DNA of 64,000 bases. Source: Loxodes magnus. Its lineage: Eukaryota; Ciliophora; Karyorelictea; Loxodida; Loxodidae. Positions 1 to 11,870 of the stretch are shown here, in pieces (the first letter of the stretch is position 1; each line of letters starts with the position of its first letter). Location of the stretch: contig CAMPDV010001233.1 of assembly GCA_946699065.1 (NCBI GenBank), positions 1 through 64,000 of the forward strand. The letters are read 5' to 3'. A model generated the notes under the pieces. That model searched no databases. It was not told the origin of the DNA and saw only the letters and a program-made list of their open reading frames with translations. Made by a program: the position numbers and the translations under genes.

Positions 1-80
1 AGAATTTCAGTTTTAAGGAGTATGCTTTGAGAAGTAATAAGTATTTAGAAAAGTGAATAAATAAAGTAAGAAAAGAAGAT
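1..80 (+). repeat. Reference 80-bp monomer (TTTTAAGGAG head, GAATAAATAAAG tail)
   Basis: This is a typical full monomer, used here to describe the parts. Positions 1-10 are AGAATTTCAG. Positions 11-29 are the variable head (TTTTAAGGAGTATGCTTTG). Positions 30-50 are the most conserved core (AGAAGTAATAAGTATTTAGAA). Positions 51-66 are the variable tail, and 67-80 the conserved TAAGAAAAGAAGAT end. Two AAAA tracts lie at 49-52 and 71-74, 22 bp apart, about two helical turns. In monomers with the GAAGAAGTAAAG tail the pair GAAGTAA...AGAAAAG occurs twice, which hints that the right half arose by an internal duplication. Confidence 0.9.
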
Positions 81-540
81 AGAATTTCAGTTTAAAGGAA
101 GTATTCTTTGAGAAGTAATAAGTATTTAGAAAAGTGAAGAAGTAAAGTTAAAAAGAAGATAGAATTTCAGTTTTAAGGAGTATGCTTTGAGAAGTAATAA
201 GTATTTAGAAAAGTGAATAAATAAAGTAAGAAAAGAAGATAGAGTTTCAGTTTTAAGGAGTATGCTTTGAGAAGAAATAAGTATTTAGAAAAGTGAATAA
301 ATAAAGTAATAAAAGAAGATAGAGTTTCAGATTAAAGGAAGTATTCTTTGAGAAGTAATAAGTATTTAGAAAAGTGAAGAAGTAAAGTAAGAAAAGAAGA
401 TATTGTTTCAGTTTAACGGGAGTATGCTTTGAGAAGTAATAAGTATTTAGAAAAGTGAATAAATAAAGTAAGAAAAGAAGATAGAGTTTCAGTTTAAAGG
501 AATTATTCTTTGAGAAGTAATAAGTATTTAGAAAAGTGAA
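81..540 (+). repeat. Segment duplicated at 8014-8472 (offset 7,933 bp)
   Basis: The rare tail AAAGTAATAAAAG (TAAT in place of TAAG) near 304 recurs near 8237, flanked on both sides by the same head order, including a CAGATTAAAGG head right after it. The two copies differ by a few substitutions (CGGGAG at 418 against CGGAAG) and separate near 540/8472, where the tail changes. Confidence 0.8.
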
Positions 541-779
541 TAAATAAAGTAAGAAAAGAAAATAGAGTTTCAGTTTAAAGGAAGTATTCTTAGAGAAGTA
601 ATAAGTATTTGAAAAGTGAATAAATAAAGTAAGAAAAGAAGATAGAGTTTCAGTTTAAAGGAAGTATTCTTAGAGAAGTAATAAGTATTTTTAAAAGTGA
701 ATAAGAAAGTAAGAAAAGAAGATAGAGTTTCAGTTTAAAGGAAGTATGCTTTGAGAAGTATAAGTATTTGAAAAGTGAA

Positions 780-1372
780 GAAGTAAAGTTAAAAAGAAGA
801 TAGAATTTCAGTTTAACGGAAGTATTCTTTGAGAAGTAATAAGTATTTAGAAAAGTGAAGAAGTAAAGTTAAAAAGAAGATAGAATTTCAGTTTTAAGGA
901 GTATGCTTTGAGAAGTAATAAGTATTTAGAAAAGTGAAGAAGTAAAGTAAGAAAAGAAGATATTGTTTCATTTTTAAGTAGTATGATTTGAGAAGAAATA
1001 AGTATTTAGAAAAGTGAAGAAGTAAAGTTAAAAAGAAGATAGAATTTCAGTTTAACGGAAGTATGCTTTGAGAAGTAATAAGTATTTGAAAAGTGAAGAA
1101 GTAAATTAAGAAAAGAAGATAGAATTTCAGTTTAAAGGAAGTATTCTTTGAGAAGTAATAAGTATTTAGAAAAGTGAAGAAGTAAAGTTAAAAAGAAGAT
1201 AGAATTTCAGTTTTAAGGAGTATGCTTTGAGAAGTAATAAGTATTTAGAAAAGTGAATAAATAAAGTAAGAAAAGAAGATAGAATTTCAGTTTAAAGGAA
1301 GTATTCTTTGAGAAGTAATAAGTATTTAGAAAAGTGAAGAAGTAAAGTTAAAAAGAAGATAGAATTTCAGTT
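780..1372 (+). repeat. Segment duplicated at 2857-3449 (offset 2,077 bp)
   Basis: The order of head variants (TAACGG-TATTC, TTTTAAGG, ATTGTTTCATT, TAACGG-TATGC with TTTGAAAAG, TTTAAAGG, TTTTAAGG, TTTAAAGG) is the same in both places with constant spacing: for example ATTGTTTCATT at 962 and 3039, and AGAATTTCAG at 1041 and 3118. Similarity ends near 1372, where TTTAGCGG replaces TTTTAAGG. The right part contains a 160-bp dimer repeat (AGAATTTCAGTTTAAAGG at 1121 and 1281). Confidence 0.85.
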
Positions 1373-1540
1373 TAGCGGAAGTATGCTTTGAGAAGTAATA
1401 AGTATTTAGAAAAGTGAATAAATAAAGTAAGAAAAGAAGATAGAGTTTCAGTTTTAAAGGAAGTATTCTTAGAGAAGTAATAAGTATTTTTAAAAGTGAA
1501 TAAGCAAAGTAAGAAAAGAAGATAGAGTTTCAGTTTAAAG

Positions 1541-3090
1541 GAGTATGCTTTGAGAAGTAATAAGTATTTGAAAAGTGAAGAAGTAAAGTAAGAAAAGAAG
1601 ATATTGTTTCATTTTTAAGTAGTATGATTTGAGAAGAAATAAGTATTTAGAAAAGTTAATAAATAAAGTAAGAAAAGAAGATATTGTTTCATTTTTAAGT
1701 AGTTTGATTAGAGAAGAAATAAGTATTTGAAAAGTGAAGAAGTAAATTAAGAAAAGAAGATAGAGTTTCAGTTTAAAGGAAGTATGCTTTGAGAAGAAAT
1801 AAGTATTTAGAAAAGTGAAGAAGTAAAGTAAGAAAAGAAGATATTGTTTCATTTTTAAGTAGTATGATTTGAGAAGAAATAAGTATTTAGAAAAGTGAAG
1901 AAGTAAAGTTAAAAAGAAGATAGAATTTCAGTTTAACGGAAGTATGCTTTGAGAAGTAATAAGTATTTAGAAAAGTGAAGAAGTAAAGTTAAAAAGAAGA
2001 TAGAATTTCAGTTTTAAGGAGTATGCTTTGAGAAGTAATAAGTATTTAGAAAAGTGAAGAAGTAAAGTAAGAAAAGAAGATATTGTTTCATTTTTAAGTA
2101 GTATGATTTGAGAAGAAATAAGTATTTAGAAAAGTGAAGAAGTAAAGTTAAAAAGAAGATAGAATTTCAGTTTAACGGAAGTATTCTTTGAGAAGTAATA
2201 AGTATTTAGAAAAGTGAAGAAGTAAAGTTAAAAAGAAGATAGAATTTCAGTTTTAAGGAGTATGCTTTGAGAAGTAATAAGTATTTAGAAAAGTGAAGAA
2301 GTAAAGTAAGAAAAGAAGATATTGTTTCATTTTTAAGTAGTATGATTTGAGAAGAAATAAGTATTTAGAAAAGTTAATAAATAAAGTAAGAAAAGAAGAT
2401 ATTGTTTCATTTTTAAGTAGTTTGATTAGAGAAGAAATAAGTATTTGAAAAGTGAAGAAGTAAATTAAGAAAAGAAGATAGAGTTTCAGTTTAAAGGAAG
2501 TATTCTTTGAGAAGTAATAAGTATTTAGAAAAGTGAAGAAGTAAAGTAAGAAAAGAAGATATTGTTTCATTTTTAAGTAGTATGATTTGAGAAGAAATAA
2601 GTATTTAGAAAAGTGAAGAAGTAAAGTTAAAAAGAAGATAGAATTTCAGTTTAACGGAAGTATGCTTTGAGAAGTAATAAGTATTTAGAAAAGTGAAGAA
2701 GTAAAGTTAAAAAGAAGATAGAATTTCAGTTTTAAGGAGTATGCTTTGAGAAGTAATAAGTATTTAGAAAAGTGAAGAAGTAAAGTAAGAAAAGAAGATA
2801 TTGTTTCATTTTTAAGTAGTATGATTTGAGAAGAAATAAGTATTTAGAAAAGTGAAGAAGTAAAGTTAAAAAGAAGATAGAATTTCAGTTTAACGGAAGT
2901 ATTCTTTGAGAAGTAATAAGTATTTAGAAAAGTGAAGAAGTAAAGTTAAAAAGAAGATAGAATTTCAGTTTTAAGGAGTATGCTTTGAGAAGTAATAAGT
3001 ATTTAGAAAAGTGAAGAAGTAAAGTAAGAAAAGAAGATATTGTTTCATTTTTAAGTAGTATGATTTGAGAAGAAATAAGTATTTAGAAAA
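1541..3090 (+). repeat. Nonamer higher-order repeat, 717-718-bp period, about 2.2 copies, with nested 239-bp trimers
   Basis: TATGATTTGAG occurs at 1623, 1863, 2102, 2341, 2581, 2820 and 3059. The steps alternate between 239 and 240 bp, and the full variant pattern repeats every 718 bp (1623/2341, 1863/2581, 2102/2820, 2341/3059). Within it three monomer types, TAACGG, TTTTAAGG and ATTGTTTCATT, cycle as a trimer. The match ends near 2372/3090, where the tail switches from GTTAATAAATAAAG to GTGAAGAAGTAAAG. Confidence 0.85.
2321..2400 (+). repeat. Example of the divergent ATTGTTTCATTTTT head variant
   Basis: This head class starts ATTGTTTCATTTTTAAGTAG, then usually TATGATTTGAGAAGAAATAAG. It differs from the other heads at about a dozen positions and is the only common class with CAT on the + strand at this place, which reads as ATG on the minus strand. 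Almost all long minus-strand frames in the window start at this CAT. The class is frequent in 0.9-5.7 kb, rarer in 13-20 kb, and returns in clusters near 41, 45, 50, 58 and 61-63 kb. Confidence 0.85.
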
Positions 3091-3197
3091 GTGAAGAAGT
3101 AAAGTTAAAAAGAAGATAGAATTTCAGTTTAACGGAAGTATGCTTTGAGAAGTAATAAGTATTTGAAAAGTGAAGAAGTAAATTAAGAAAAGAAGAT

Positions 3198-3590
3198 AGA
3201 ATTTCAGTTTAAAGGAAGTATTCTTTGAGAAGTAATAAGTATTTAGAAAAGTGAAGAAGTAAAGTTAAAAAGAAGATAGAATTTCAGTTTTAAGGAGTAT
3301 GCTTTGAGAAGTAATAAGTATTTAGAAAAGTGAATAAATAAAGTAAGAAAAGAAGATAGAATTTCAGTTTAAAGGAAGTATTCTTTGAGAAGTAATAAGT
3401 ATTTAGAAAAGTGAAGAAGTAAAGTTAAAAAGAAGATAGAATTTCAGTTTTAAGGAGTATGCTTTGAGAAGTAATAAGTATTTAGAAAAGTGAATAAATA
3501 AAGTAAGAAAAGAAGATAGAATTTCAGTTTAAAGGAAGTATTCTTTGAGAAGTAATAAGTATTTTTAAAAGTGAAGAAGTAAAGTAAGAA
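3198..3590 (+). repeat. Dimer higher-order repeat, 160-bp period
   Basis: AGAATTTCAGTTTAAAGG recurs at 3198, 3358 and 3518, alternating with AGAATTTCAGTTTTAAGG units. Both monomers are exactly 80 bp here. The same dimer is seen at 81-240 and 1121-1360. Confidence 0.8.
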
Positions 3591-6420
3591 AAGAAGATTA
3601 AATTTCAGTTTAACGGAAGTATGCTTTGAGAAGTAATAAGTATTTGAAAAGTGAAGAAGTAAAGTAAGAAAAGAAGATATTGTTTCATTTTTAAGTAGTA
3701 TGATTTGAGAAGAAATAAGTATTTAGAAAAGTGAAGAAGTAAATTAAGAAAAGAAGATTAAATTTCAGTTTAACGGAAGTATGCTTTGAGAATATAAGTA
3801 TTTGAAAAGTGAAGAAGTAAATTAAGAAAAGAAGATAGAGTTTCAGTTTAAAGGAAGTATTCTTAGAGAAGTAATAAGTATTTGAAAAGTGAATAAATAA
3901 AGTAAGAAAAGAAGATAGAGTTTCAGTTTAAAGGAAGTATTCTTAGAGAAGTAATAAGTATTTTTAAAAGTGAATAAGAAAGTAAGAAAAGAAGATTAAA
4001 TTTCAGTTTAACGGAAGTATGCTTTGAGAAGTAATAAGTATTTGAAAAGTGAAGAAGTAAATTAAGAAAAGAAGATAGAATTTCAGTTTAAAGGAAGTAT
4101 TCTTTGAGAAGCAATAAGTATTTAGAAAAGTGAAGAAGTAAAGTTAAAAAGAAGATAGAATTTCAGTTTAACGGAAGTATGCTTTGAGAAGTAATAAGTA
4201 TTTGAAAAGTGAAGAAGTAAATTAAGAAAAGAAGATAGAATTTCAGTTTAAAGGAAGTATTCTTTGAGAAGTAATAAGTATTTAGAAAAGTGAAGAAGTA
4301 AAGTTAAAAAGAAGATAGAATTTCAGTTTTAAGGAGTATGCTTTGAGAAGTAATAAGTATTTAGAAAAGTGAAGAAGTAAAGTAAGAAAAGAAGATATTG
4401 TTTCATTTTTAAGTAGTATGATTTGAGAAGAAATAAGTATTTGAAAAGTGAAGAAGTAAAGTAAGAAAAGAAGATTAAATTTCTGTTTAACGGAAGTATG
4501 CTTTGAGAAGTAATAAGTATTTGAAAAGTGAAGAAGTAAAGTTAAAAAGAAGATAGAATTTCAGTTTAACGGAAGTATGCTTTAAGAAGTAATAAGTATT
4601 TAGAAAAGTGAATAAATAAAGTAAGAAAAGAAGATATTGTTTCATTTTTAAGTAGTATGATTTGAGAAGTAATAAGTATTTGAAAAGTGAAGAAGTAAAG
4701 TAAGAAAAGAAGATATTGTTTCATTTTTAAGTAGTATGATTTGAGAAGAAATAAGTATTTAGAAAAGTGAATAAATAAAGTAAGAAAAGAAGATAGAGTT
4801 TCAGTTTAAAGGAAGTATTCTTAGAGAAGTAATAAGTATTTAGAAAAGTGAAGAAGAAAGTAAGAAAAGAAGATAGAATTTCAGTTTAACGGAAGTATGC
4901 TTTAAGAAGTAATAAGTATTTAGAAAAGTGAATAAATAAAGTAAGAAAAGAAGATAGAGTTTCAGTTTAAAGGAAGTATTCTTAGAGAAGTAATAAGTAT
5001 TTGAAAAGTGAAGAAGTAAAGTAAGAAAAGAAGATATTGTTTCATTTTTAAGTAGTATGATTTGAGAAGAAATAAGTATTTAGAAAAGTGAATAAATAAA
5101 GTAAGAAAAGAAGATAGAGTTTCAGTTTAAAGGAAGTATGCTTTGAGAATATAAGTATTTGAAAAGTGAAGAAGTAAATTAAGAAAAGAAGATATTGTTT
5201 CATTTTTAAGTAGTATGATTTGAGAAGTAATAAGTATTTAGAAAAGTGAAGAAGTAAAGTAAGAAAAGAAGATTAAATTTCAGTTTAACGTAAGTATGCT
5301 TTGAGAAGAAATAAGTATTTAGAAAAGTGTTTAAATAAAGTAAGAAAAGAAGATAGAGTTTCAGTTTTAAAGGAAGTATTCTTAGAGAAGTAATAAGTAT
5401 TTGAAAAGTGAATAAGAAAGTAAGAAAAGAAGATAGAATTTCAGTTTAAAGGAAGTATTCTTTGAGAAGTAATAAGTATTTAGAAAAGTGAAGAAGTAAA
5501 GTAAGAAAAGAAGATAGAATTTCAGTTTCAAGGAGTATGCTTTGAGAAGTAATAAGTATTTAGAAAAGTGAAGAAGTAAAGTAAGAAAAGAAGATATTGT
5601 TTCATTTTTAAGTAGTATGATTAGAGAAGAAATAAGTATTTAGAAAAGTGAAGAAGTAAAGTAAGAAAAGAAGATTAAATTTCAGTTTAACGGAATTATT
5701 CTTTGAGAAGAAATAAGTATTTAGAAAAGTGAAGAAGTAAAGTAAGAAAAGAAGATTAAATTTCAGTTTAACGGAAGTATGCTTTGAGAAGTAATAAGTA
5801 TTTAGAAAAGTGAAGAAGTAAAGTAAGAAAAGAAGATAGAGTTTCAGTTTTAAAGGAAGTATTCTTAGAGAAGTAATAAGTATTTGAAAAGTGAAGAAGT
5901 AAATTAAGAAAAGAAGATTAAATTTCAGTTTAACGGAAGTATTCTTAGAGAAGTAATAAGTATTTAGAAAAGTGAAGAAGTAAAGTAAGAAAAGAAGATA
6001 GAGTTTCAGTTTAACGGAAGTATGCTTTGAGAAGTAATAAGTATTTAGAAAAGTGAAGAAGTAAAGTAAGAAAAGAAGATAGAGTTTCAGTTTAACGGAA
6101 GTATGCTTTGAGAAGTAATAAGTATTTAGAAAAGTAAAGAAGTAAAGTAAGAAAAGAAGATAGAGTTTCAGTTTAAAGGAATTATTCTTTGAGAAGTAAT
6201 AAGTATTTGAAAAGTGAAGAAGTAAAGTTAAAAAGAAGATAGAATTTCAGTTTTAAGGAGTATGCTTAAAGAAGTAATAATTATTTAGAAAAGTGAATAA
6301 ATAAAGTAAGAAAAGAAGATAGAGTTTCAGTTTTAAAGGAAGTATTCTTAGAGAAGTAATAAGTATTTTTAAAAGTGAATAAGCAAAGTAAGAAAAGAAG
6401 ATAGAGTTTCAGTTTAAAGG
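3591..6420 (+). repeat. Monomers of mixed type, no long higher-order period recognised
   Basis: This stretch is built of ordinary 78-81-bp monomers. The TAACGG, TTTAAAGG-TTCTTAGAG and ATTGTTTCATT heads follow one another without a clear repeating order. Small internal deletions are visible, for example GAGAATATAAG near 3789 and 5147. No gene or non-satellite sequence is seen. Confidence 0.75.
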
Positions 6421-6429
6421 AAGTATTCT

Positions 6430-7420
6430 TAGAGAAGTAATAAGTATTTAGAAAAGTTAATAAATAAAGTAAGAAAAGAAGATAGAGTTTCAGTTTAAAG
6501 GAAGTATTCTTAGAGAAGTAATAAGTATTTAGAAAAGTGAATAAATAAAGTAAGAAAAGAAGATAGAATTTCAGTTTAAAGGAAGTATGCTTTGAGAAGT
6601 ATAAGTATTTGAAAAGTGAAGAAGTAAATTAAGAAAAGAAGATAGAGTTTCAGTTTAAAGGAGTATGCTTTGAGAAGTGATAAGTATTTAGAAAAGTGAA
6701 TAAATAAAGTAAGAAAAGAAGATAGAGTTTCAGTTTAACGGAAGTATGCTTTGAGAAGTAATAAGTATTTAGAAAAGTGAAGAAGTAAAGTAAGAAAAGA
6801 AGATTAAATTTCAGTTTAACGGAAGTATGCTTTGAGAAGTAATAAGTATTTAGAAAAGTTAATAAATAAAGTAAGAAAAGAAGATAGAGTTTCAGTTTAA
6901 AGGAAGTATTCTTAGAGAAGTAATAAGTATTTAGAAAAGTGAATAAATAAAGTAAGAAAAGAAGATAGAATTTCAGTTTAAAGGAAGTATGCTTTGAGAA
7001 GTATAAGTATTTTTAAAAGTGAATAAGCAAAGTAAGAAAAGAAGATAGAGTTTCAGTTTAAAGGAAGTATTCTTAGAGAAGTAATAAGTATTTAGAAAAG
7101 TGAAGAAGTAAAGTAAGAAAAGAAGATTAAATTTCAGTTTAACGGAAGTATGCTTTGAGAAGTAATAAGTATTTAGAAAAGTTAATAAATAAAGTAAGAA
7201 AAGAAGATAGAGTTTCAGTTTAAAGGAAGTATTCTTAGAGAAGTAATAAGTATTTAGAAAAGTGAATAAATAAAGTAAGAAAAGAAGATAGAATTTCAGT
7301 TTAAAGGAAGTATGCTTTGAGAAGTATAAGTATTTGAAAAGTGAAGAAGTAAATTAAGAAAAGAAGATAGAGTTTCAGTTTAAAGGAGTATGCTTTGAGA
7401 AGTAATAAGTATTTAGAAAA
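6430..7420 (+). repeat. Nonamer-scale duplication, 725-bp offset, with nested 402- and 323-bp steps
   Basis: A one-base deletion variant of the core, GAGAAGTATAAG in place of GAGAAGTAATAAG, occurs at 6594, 6996 and 7319, giving steps of 402 (five monomers) and 323 (four monomers). Head order around the first and third is the same, including the short TTTAAAGGAGTATG head that follows. The deletion therefore spread by copying of multi-monomer blocks. Confidence 0.75.
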
Positions 7421-7439
7421 GTGAATAAATAAAGTAAGA

Positions 7440-8190
7440 AAAGAAGATAGAGTTTCAGTTTAAAGGAAGTATTCTTAGAGAAGTAATAAGTATTTAGAAA
7501 AGTGAAGAAGTAAAGTAAGAAAAGAAGATTAAATTTCAGTTTAACGGAAGTATGCTTTGAGAAGTATAAGTATTTGAAAAGTGAAGAAGTAAATTAAGAA
7601 AAGAAGATAGAGTTTCAGTTTAAAGGAAGTATTCTTAGAGAAGTAATAAGTATTTAGAAAAGTGAATAAATAAAGTAAGAAAAGAAGATAGAATTTCAGT
7701 TTAACGGAAGTATGCTTTGAGAAGTAATAAGTATTTAGAAAAGTGAAGAAGTAAAGTAAGAAAAGAAGATTAAATTTCAGTTTAACGGAAGTATGTTTTG
7801 AGAAGTAATAAGTATTTTTAAAAGTGAATAAGCAAAGTAAGAAAAGAAGATAGAGTTTCAGTTTTAAAGGAAGTATTCTTAGAGAAGTAATAAGTATTTG
7901 AAAAGTGAAGAAGTAAAGTAAGAAAAGAAGATAGAGTTTCAGTTTAACGGAAGTATGCTTTGAGAAGTAATAAGTATTTAGAAAAGTGAAGAAGTAAAGT
8001 AAGAAAAGAAGATAGAATTTCAGTTTAAAGGAATTATTCTTTGAGAAGTAATAAGTATTTAGAAAAGTGAAGAAGTAAAGTTAAAAAGAAGATAGAATTT
8101 CAGTTTTAAGGAGTATGCTTTGAGAAGTAATAAGTATTTAGAAAAGTGAATAAATAAAGTAAGAAAAGAAGATAGAGTTTCAGTTTTAAG
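7440..8190 (+). repeat. Segment duplicated at 9690-10437 (offset 2,249 bp)
   Basis: GAAGTATAAG at 7561 and 9810 and the rare GTATGTTTTG head at 7791 and 10040 are both 2,249 bp apart, with the same intervening monomers (28 units). Divergence begins near 8195, where TTTTAAGGAG is found against TTTTAAAGGAAG in the other copy. Confidence 0.85.
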
Positions 8191-9689
8191 GAGTATGCTT
8201 TGAGAAGAAATAAGTATTTAGAAAAGTGAATAAATAAAGTAATAAAAGAAGATAGAGTTTCAGATTAAAGGAAGTATTCTTTGAGAAGTAATAAGTATTT
8301 AGAAAAGTGAAGAAGTAAAGTAAGAAAAGAAGATATTGTTTCAGTTTAACGGAAGTATGCTTTGAGAAGTAATAAGTATTTAGAAAAGTGAATAAATAAA
8401 GTAAGAAAAGAAGATAGAGTTTCAGTTTAAAGGAATTATTCTTTGAGAAGTAATAAGTATTTAGAAAAGTGAAGAAGTAAAGTTAAAAAGAAGATAGAGT
8501 TTCAGTTTAAAGGAAGTATTTTTAGAGAAGTAATAAGTATTTAGAAAAGTGAAGAAGTAAAGTAAGAAAAGAAGATAGAGTTTCAGTTTAACGGAAGTAT
8601 GCTTTGAGAAGTAATAAGTATTTAGAAAAGTGAATAAATAAAGTAAGAAAAGAAGATAGAGTTTCAGTTTAAAGGAATTATTCTTTGAGAAGTAATAAGT
8701 ATTTAGAAAAGTGAATAAGAAAGTAAGAAAAGAAGATTAAATTTCAGTTTAACGGAAGTATGTTTTGAGAAGTAATAAGTATTTGAAAAGTGAAGAAGTA
8801 AAGTAAGAAAAGAAGATATTGTTTCATTTTTAAGTAGTATGATTTGAGAAGAAATAAGTATTTAGAAAAGTGAAGAAGTAAATTAAGAAAAGAAGATAGA
8901 ATTTCAGTTTAAAGGAATTATTCTTTGAGAAGTAATAAGTATTTGAAAAGTGAAGAAGTAAAGTTAAAAAGAAGATAGAATTTCAGTTTTAAGGAAGTAT
9001 TCTTTGAGAAGTAATAAGTATTTAGAAAAGTGAAGAAGTAAAGTTAAAAAGAAGATAGAATTTCAGTTTAACGGAAGTATGCTTTGAGAAGTAATAAGTA
9101 TTTGAAAAGTGAAGAAGTAAATTAAGAAAAGAAGATAGAATTTCAGTTTAAAGGAAGTATTCTTTGAGAAGTAATAAGTATTTAGAAAAGTGAAGAAGTA
9201 AAGTTAAAAAGAAGATAGAATTTCAGTTTTAAGGAGTATGCTTTGAGAAGTAATAAGTATTTAGAAAAGTGAAGAAGTAAAGTAAGAAAAGAAGATATTG
9301 TTTCATTTTTAAGTAGTATGATTTGAGAAGAAATAAGTATTTAGAAAAGTGAAGAAGTAAAGTAAGAAAAGAAGATTAAATTTCAGTTTAACGTAAGTAT
9401 GCTTTGAGAAGTAATAAGTATTTGAAAAGTGAAGAAGTAAAGTAAGAAAAGAAGATAGAATTTCATTTTTAAGTAGTATGATTTGAGAAGTAATAAGTAT
9501 TTAGAAAAGTGAAGAAGTAAAGTAAGAAGAGAAGATTAAATTTCAGTTTAACGGAAGTATGCTTTGAGAAGAAATAAGTATTTAGAAAAGTGAATAAATA
9601 AAGTAAGTAAAGAAGATATTGTTTCAGTTTAAAGGAATTATTCTTTGAGAAGTAATAAGTATTTTTAAAAGTGAATAAGAAAGTAAGAA

Positions 9690-10437
9690 AAGAAGATAGA
9701 GTTTCAGTTTAAAGGAAGTATTCTTAGAGAAGTAATAAGTATTTAGAAAAGTGAAGAAGTAAAGTAAGAAAAGAAGATTAAATTTCAGTTTAACGGAAGT
9801 ATGCTTTGAGAAGTATAAGTATTTGAAAAGTGAAGAAGTAAATTAAGAAAAGAAGATAGAGTTTCAGTTTAAAGGAAGTATTCTTAGAGAAGTAATAAGT
9901 ATTTAGAAAAGTGAATAAATAAAGTAAGAAAAGAAGATAGAATTTCAGTTTAACGGAAGTATGCTTTGAGAAGTAATAAGTATTTAGAAAAGTGAAGAAG
10001 TAAAGTAAGAAAAGAAGATTAAATTTCAGTTTAACGGAAGTATGTTTTGAGAAGTAATAAGTATTTTTAAAAGTGAATAAGCAAAGTAAGAAAAGAAGAT
10101 AGAGTTTCAGTTTTAAAGGAAGTATTCTTAGAGAAGTAATAAGTATTTGAAAAGTGAAGAAGTAAAGTAAGAAAAGAAGATAGAGTTTCAGTTTAACGGA
10201 AGTATGCTTTGAGAAGTAATAAGTATTTAGAAAAGTGAAGAAGTAAAGTAAGAAAAGAAGATAGAATTTCAGTTTAAAGGAATTATTCTTTGAGAAGTAA
10301 TAAGTATTTGAAAAGTGAAGAAGTAAAGTTAAAAAGAAGATAGAATTTCAGTTTTAAGGAGTATGCTTTGAGAAGTAATAAGTATTTAGAAAAGTGAATA
10401 AATAAAGTAAGAAAAGAAGATAGAGTTTCAGTTTTAA
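9690..10437 (+). repeat. Second copy of the 7440-8190 segment
   Basis: This is the partner of 7440-8190 at a constant 2,249-bp offset. It carries the same GTATGTTTTG head with the TATTTTTAAAAG / GAATAAGCAAAG tail. One tail differs (TTTGAAAAG near 10308 against TTTAGAAAAG near 8059). Confidence 0.85.
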
Positions 10438-11519
10438 AGGAAGTATTCTTAGAGAAGTAATAAGTATTTTTAAAAGTGAATAAGCAAAGTAAGAAAAGAA
10501 GATAGAGTTTCAGTTTAAAGGAAGTATTCTTAGAGAAGTAATAAGTATTTAGAAAAGTGAAGAAGTAAAGTAAGAAAAGAAGATTAAATTTCAGTTTAAC
10601 GGAAGTATGCTTTGAGAAGTAATAAGTATTTAGAAAAGTGAATAAATAAAGTAAGAAAAGAAGATAGAGTTTCAGTTTAAAGGAAGTATGCTTTGAGAAG
10701 AAATAAGTATTTAGAAAAGTGAATAAATAAAGTAAGAAAAGAAGATAGAATTTCAGTTTAAAGGAAGTATTCTTTGAGAAGTAATAAGTATTTAGAAAAG
10801 TGAAGAAGTAAAGTTAAAAAGAAGATAGAATTTCAGTTTTAAGGAGTATGCTTTGAGAAGTAATAAGTATTTAGAAAAGTGAATAAATAAAGTAAGAAAA
10901 GAAGATAGAGTTTCAGTTTAAAGGAAGTATTCTTAGAGAAGTAATAAGTATTTAGAAAAGTGAAGAAGTAAAGTAAGAAAAGAAGATAGAGTTTCAGTTT
11001 AACGGAAGTATGCTTTGAGAAGTAATAAGTATTTAGAAAAGTGAATAAATAAAGTAAGAAAAGAAGATAGAGTTTCAGTTTAAAGGAATTATTCTTTGAG
11101 AAGTAATAAGTATTTAGAAAAGTGAATAAGAAAGTAAGAAAAGAAGATAGAGTTTCAGTTTAAAGGAATTATTCTTTGAGAAGTAATAAGTATTTGAAAA
11201 GTGAAGAAGTAAAGTTAAAAAGAAGATAGTATTTCAGTTTTAAGGAGTATGCTTTTAGAAGTAATAAGTATTTAGAAAAGTGAAGAAGTAAAGTAAGAAA
11301 AGAAGATTAAATTTTAGTTTAACGGAAGTATGCTTTGAGAAGTAATAAGTATTTAGAAAAGTGAAGAAGTAAAGTTAAAAAGAAGATAGAATTTCAGTTT
11401 TAAGGAGTATGCTTTGAGAAGTAATAAGTATTTAGAAAAGTTAATAAATAAAGTAAGAAAAGAAGATAGAGTTTCAGTTTTAGTTGTATGCTTTGAGAAG
11501 TAATAAGTATTTAGAAAAG

Positions 11520-11870
11520 TGAATAAGAAAGTAAGAAAAGAAGATAGAGTTTCAGTTTAAAGGAAGTATTCTTAGAGAAGTAATAAGTATTTAGAAAAGC
11601 TAATAAATAAAGTAAGAAAAGAAGATTAAATTTCAGTTTAACGGAAGTATGCTTTGAGAAGTAATAAGTATTTGAAAAGTGAAGAAGTAAAGTAAGAAAA
11701 GAAGATATTGTTTCATTTTTAAGTAGTATGATTTGAGAAGAAATAAGTATTTAGAAAAGTGAAGAAGTAAATTAAGAAAAGAAGATTAAATTTCAGTTTA
11801 ACGGAAGTATGCTTTGAGAAGTAATAAGTATTTGAAAAGTGAAGAAGTAAATTAAGAAAAGAAGATAGAG
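11520..11870 (+). repeat. Four-to-five-monomer block shared with 63401-63751 (51.9 kb away)
   Basis: The block contains the rare tail AAAAGCTAATAAATAAAG (GCTAAT for the usual GTTAAT) at about 11596, followed by TAACGG, ATTGTTTCATT and TAACGG monomers with the same tails. The same series, including GCTAAT and the preceding GAATAAGAAAG tail, is at 63401-63751 with no difference that I noticed. A third GCTAAT tail at 59228 has a different right flank. Confidence 0.75.

Noticed and set aside
1535..2570. Two 105-codon minus-strand frames (1535-1852 and 2253-2570)
   Set aside because: They are the same satellite frame copied by the 718-bp nonamer; composition and start are as for the other spurious frames.
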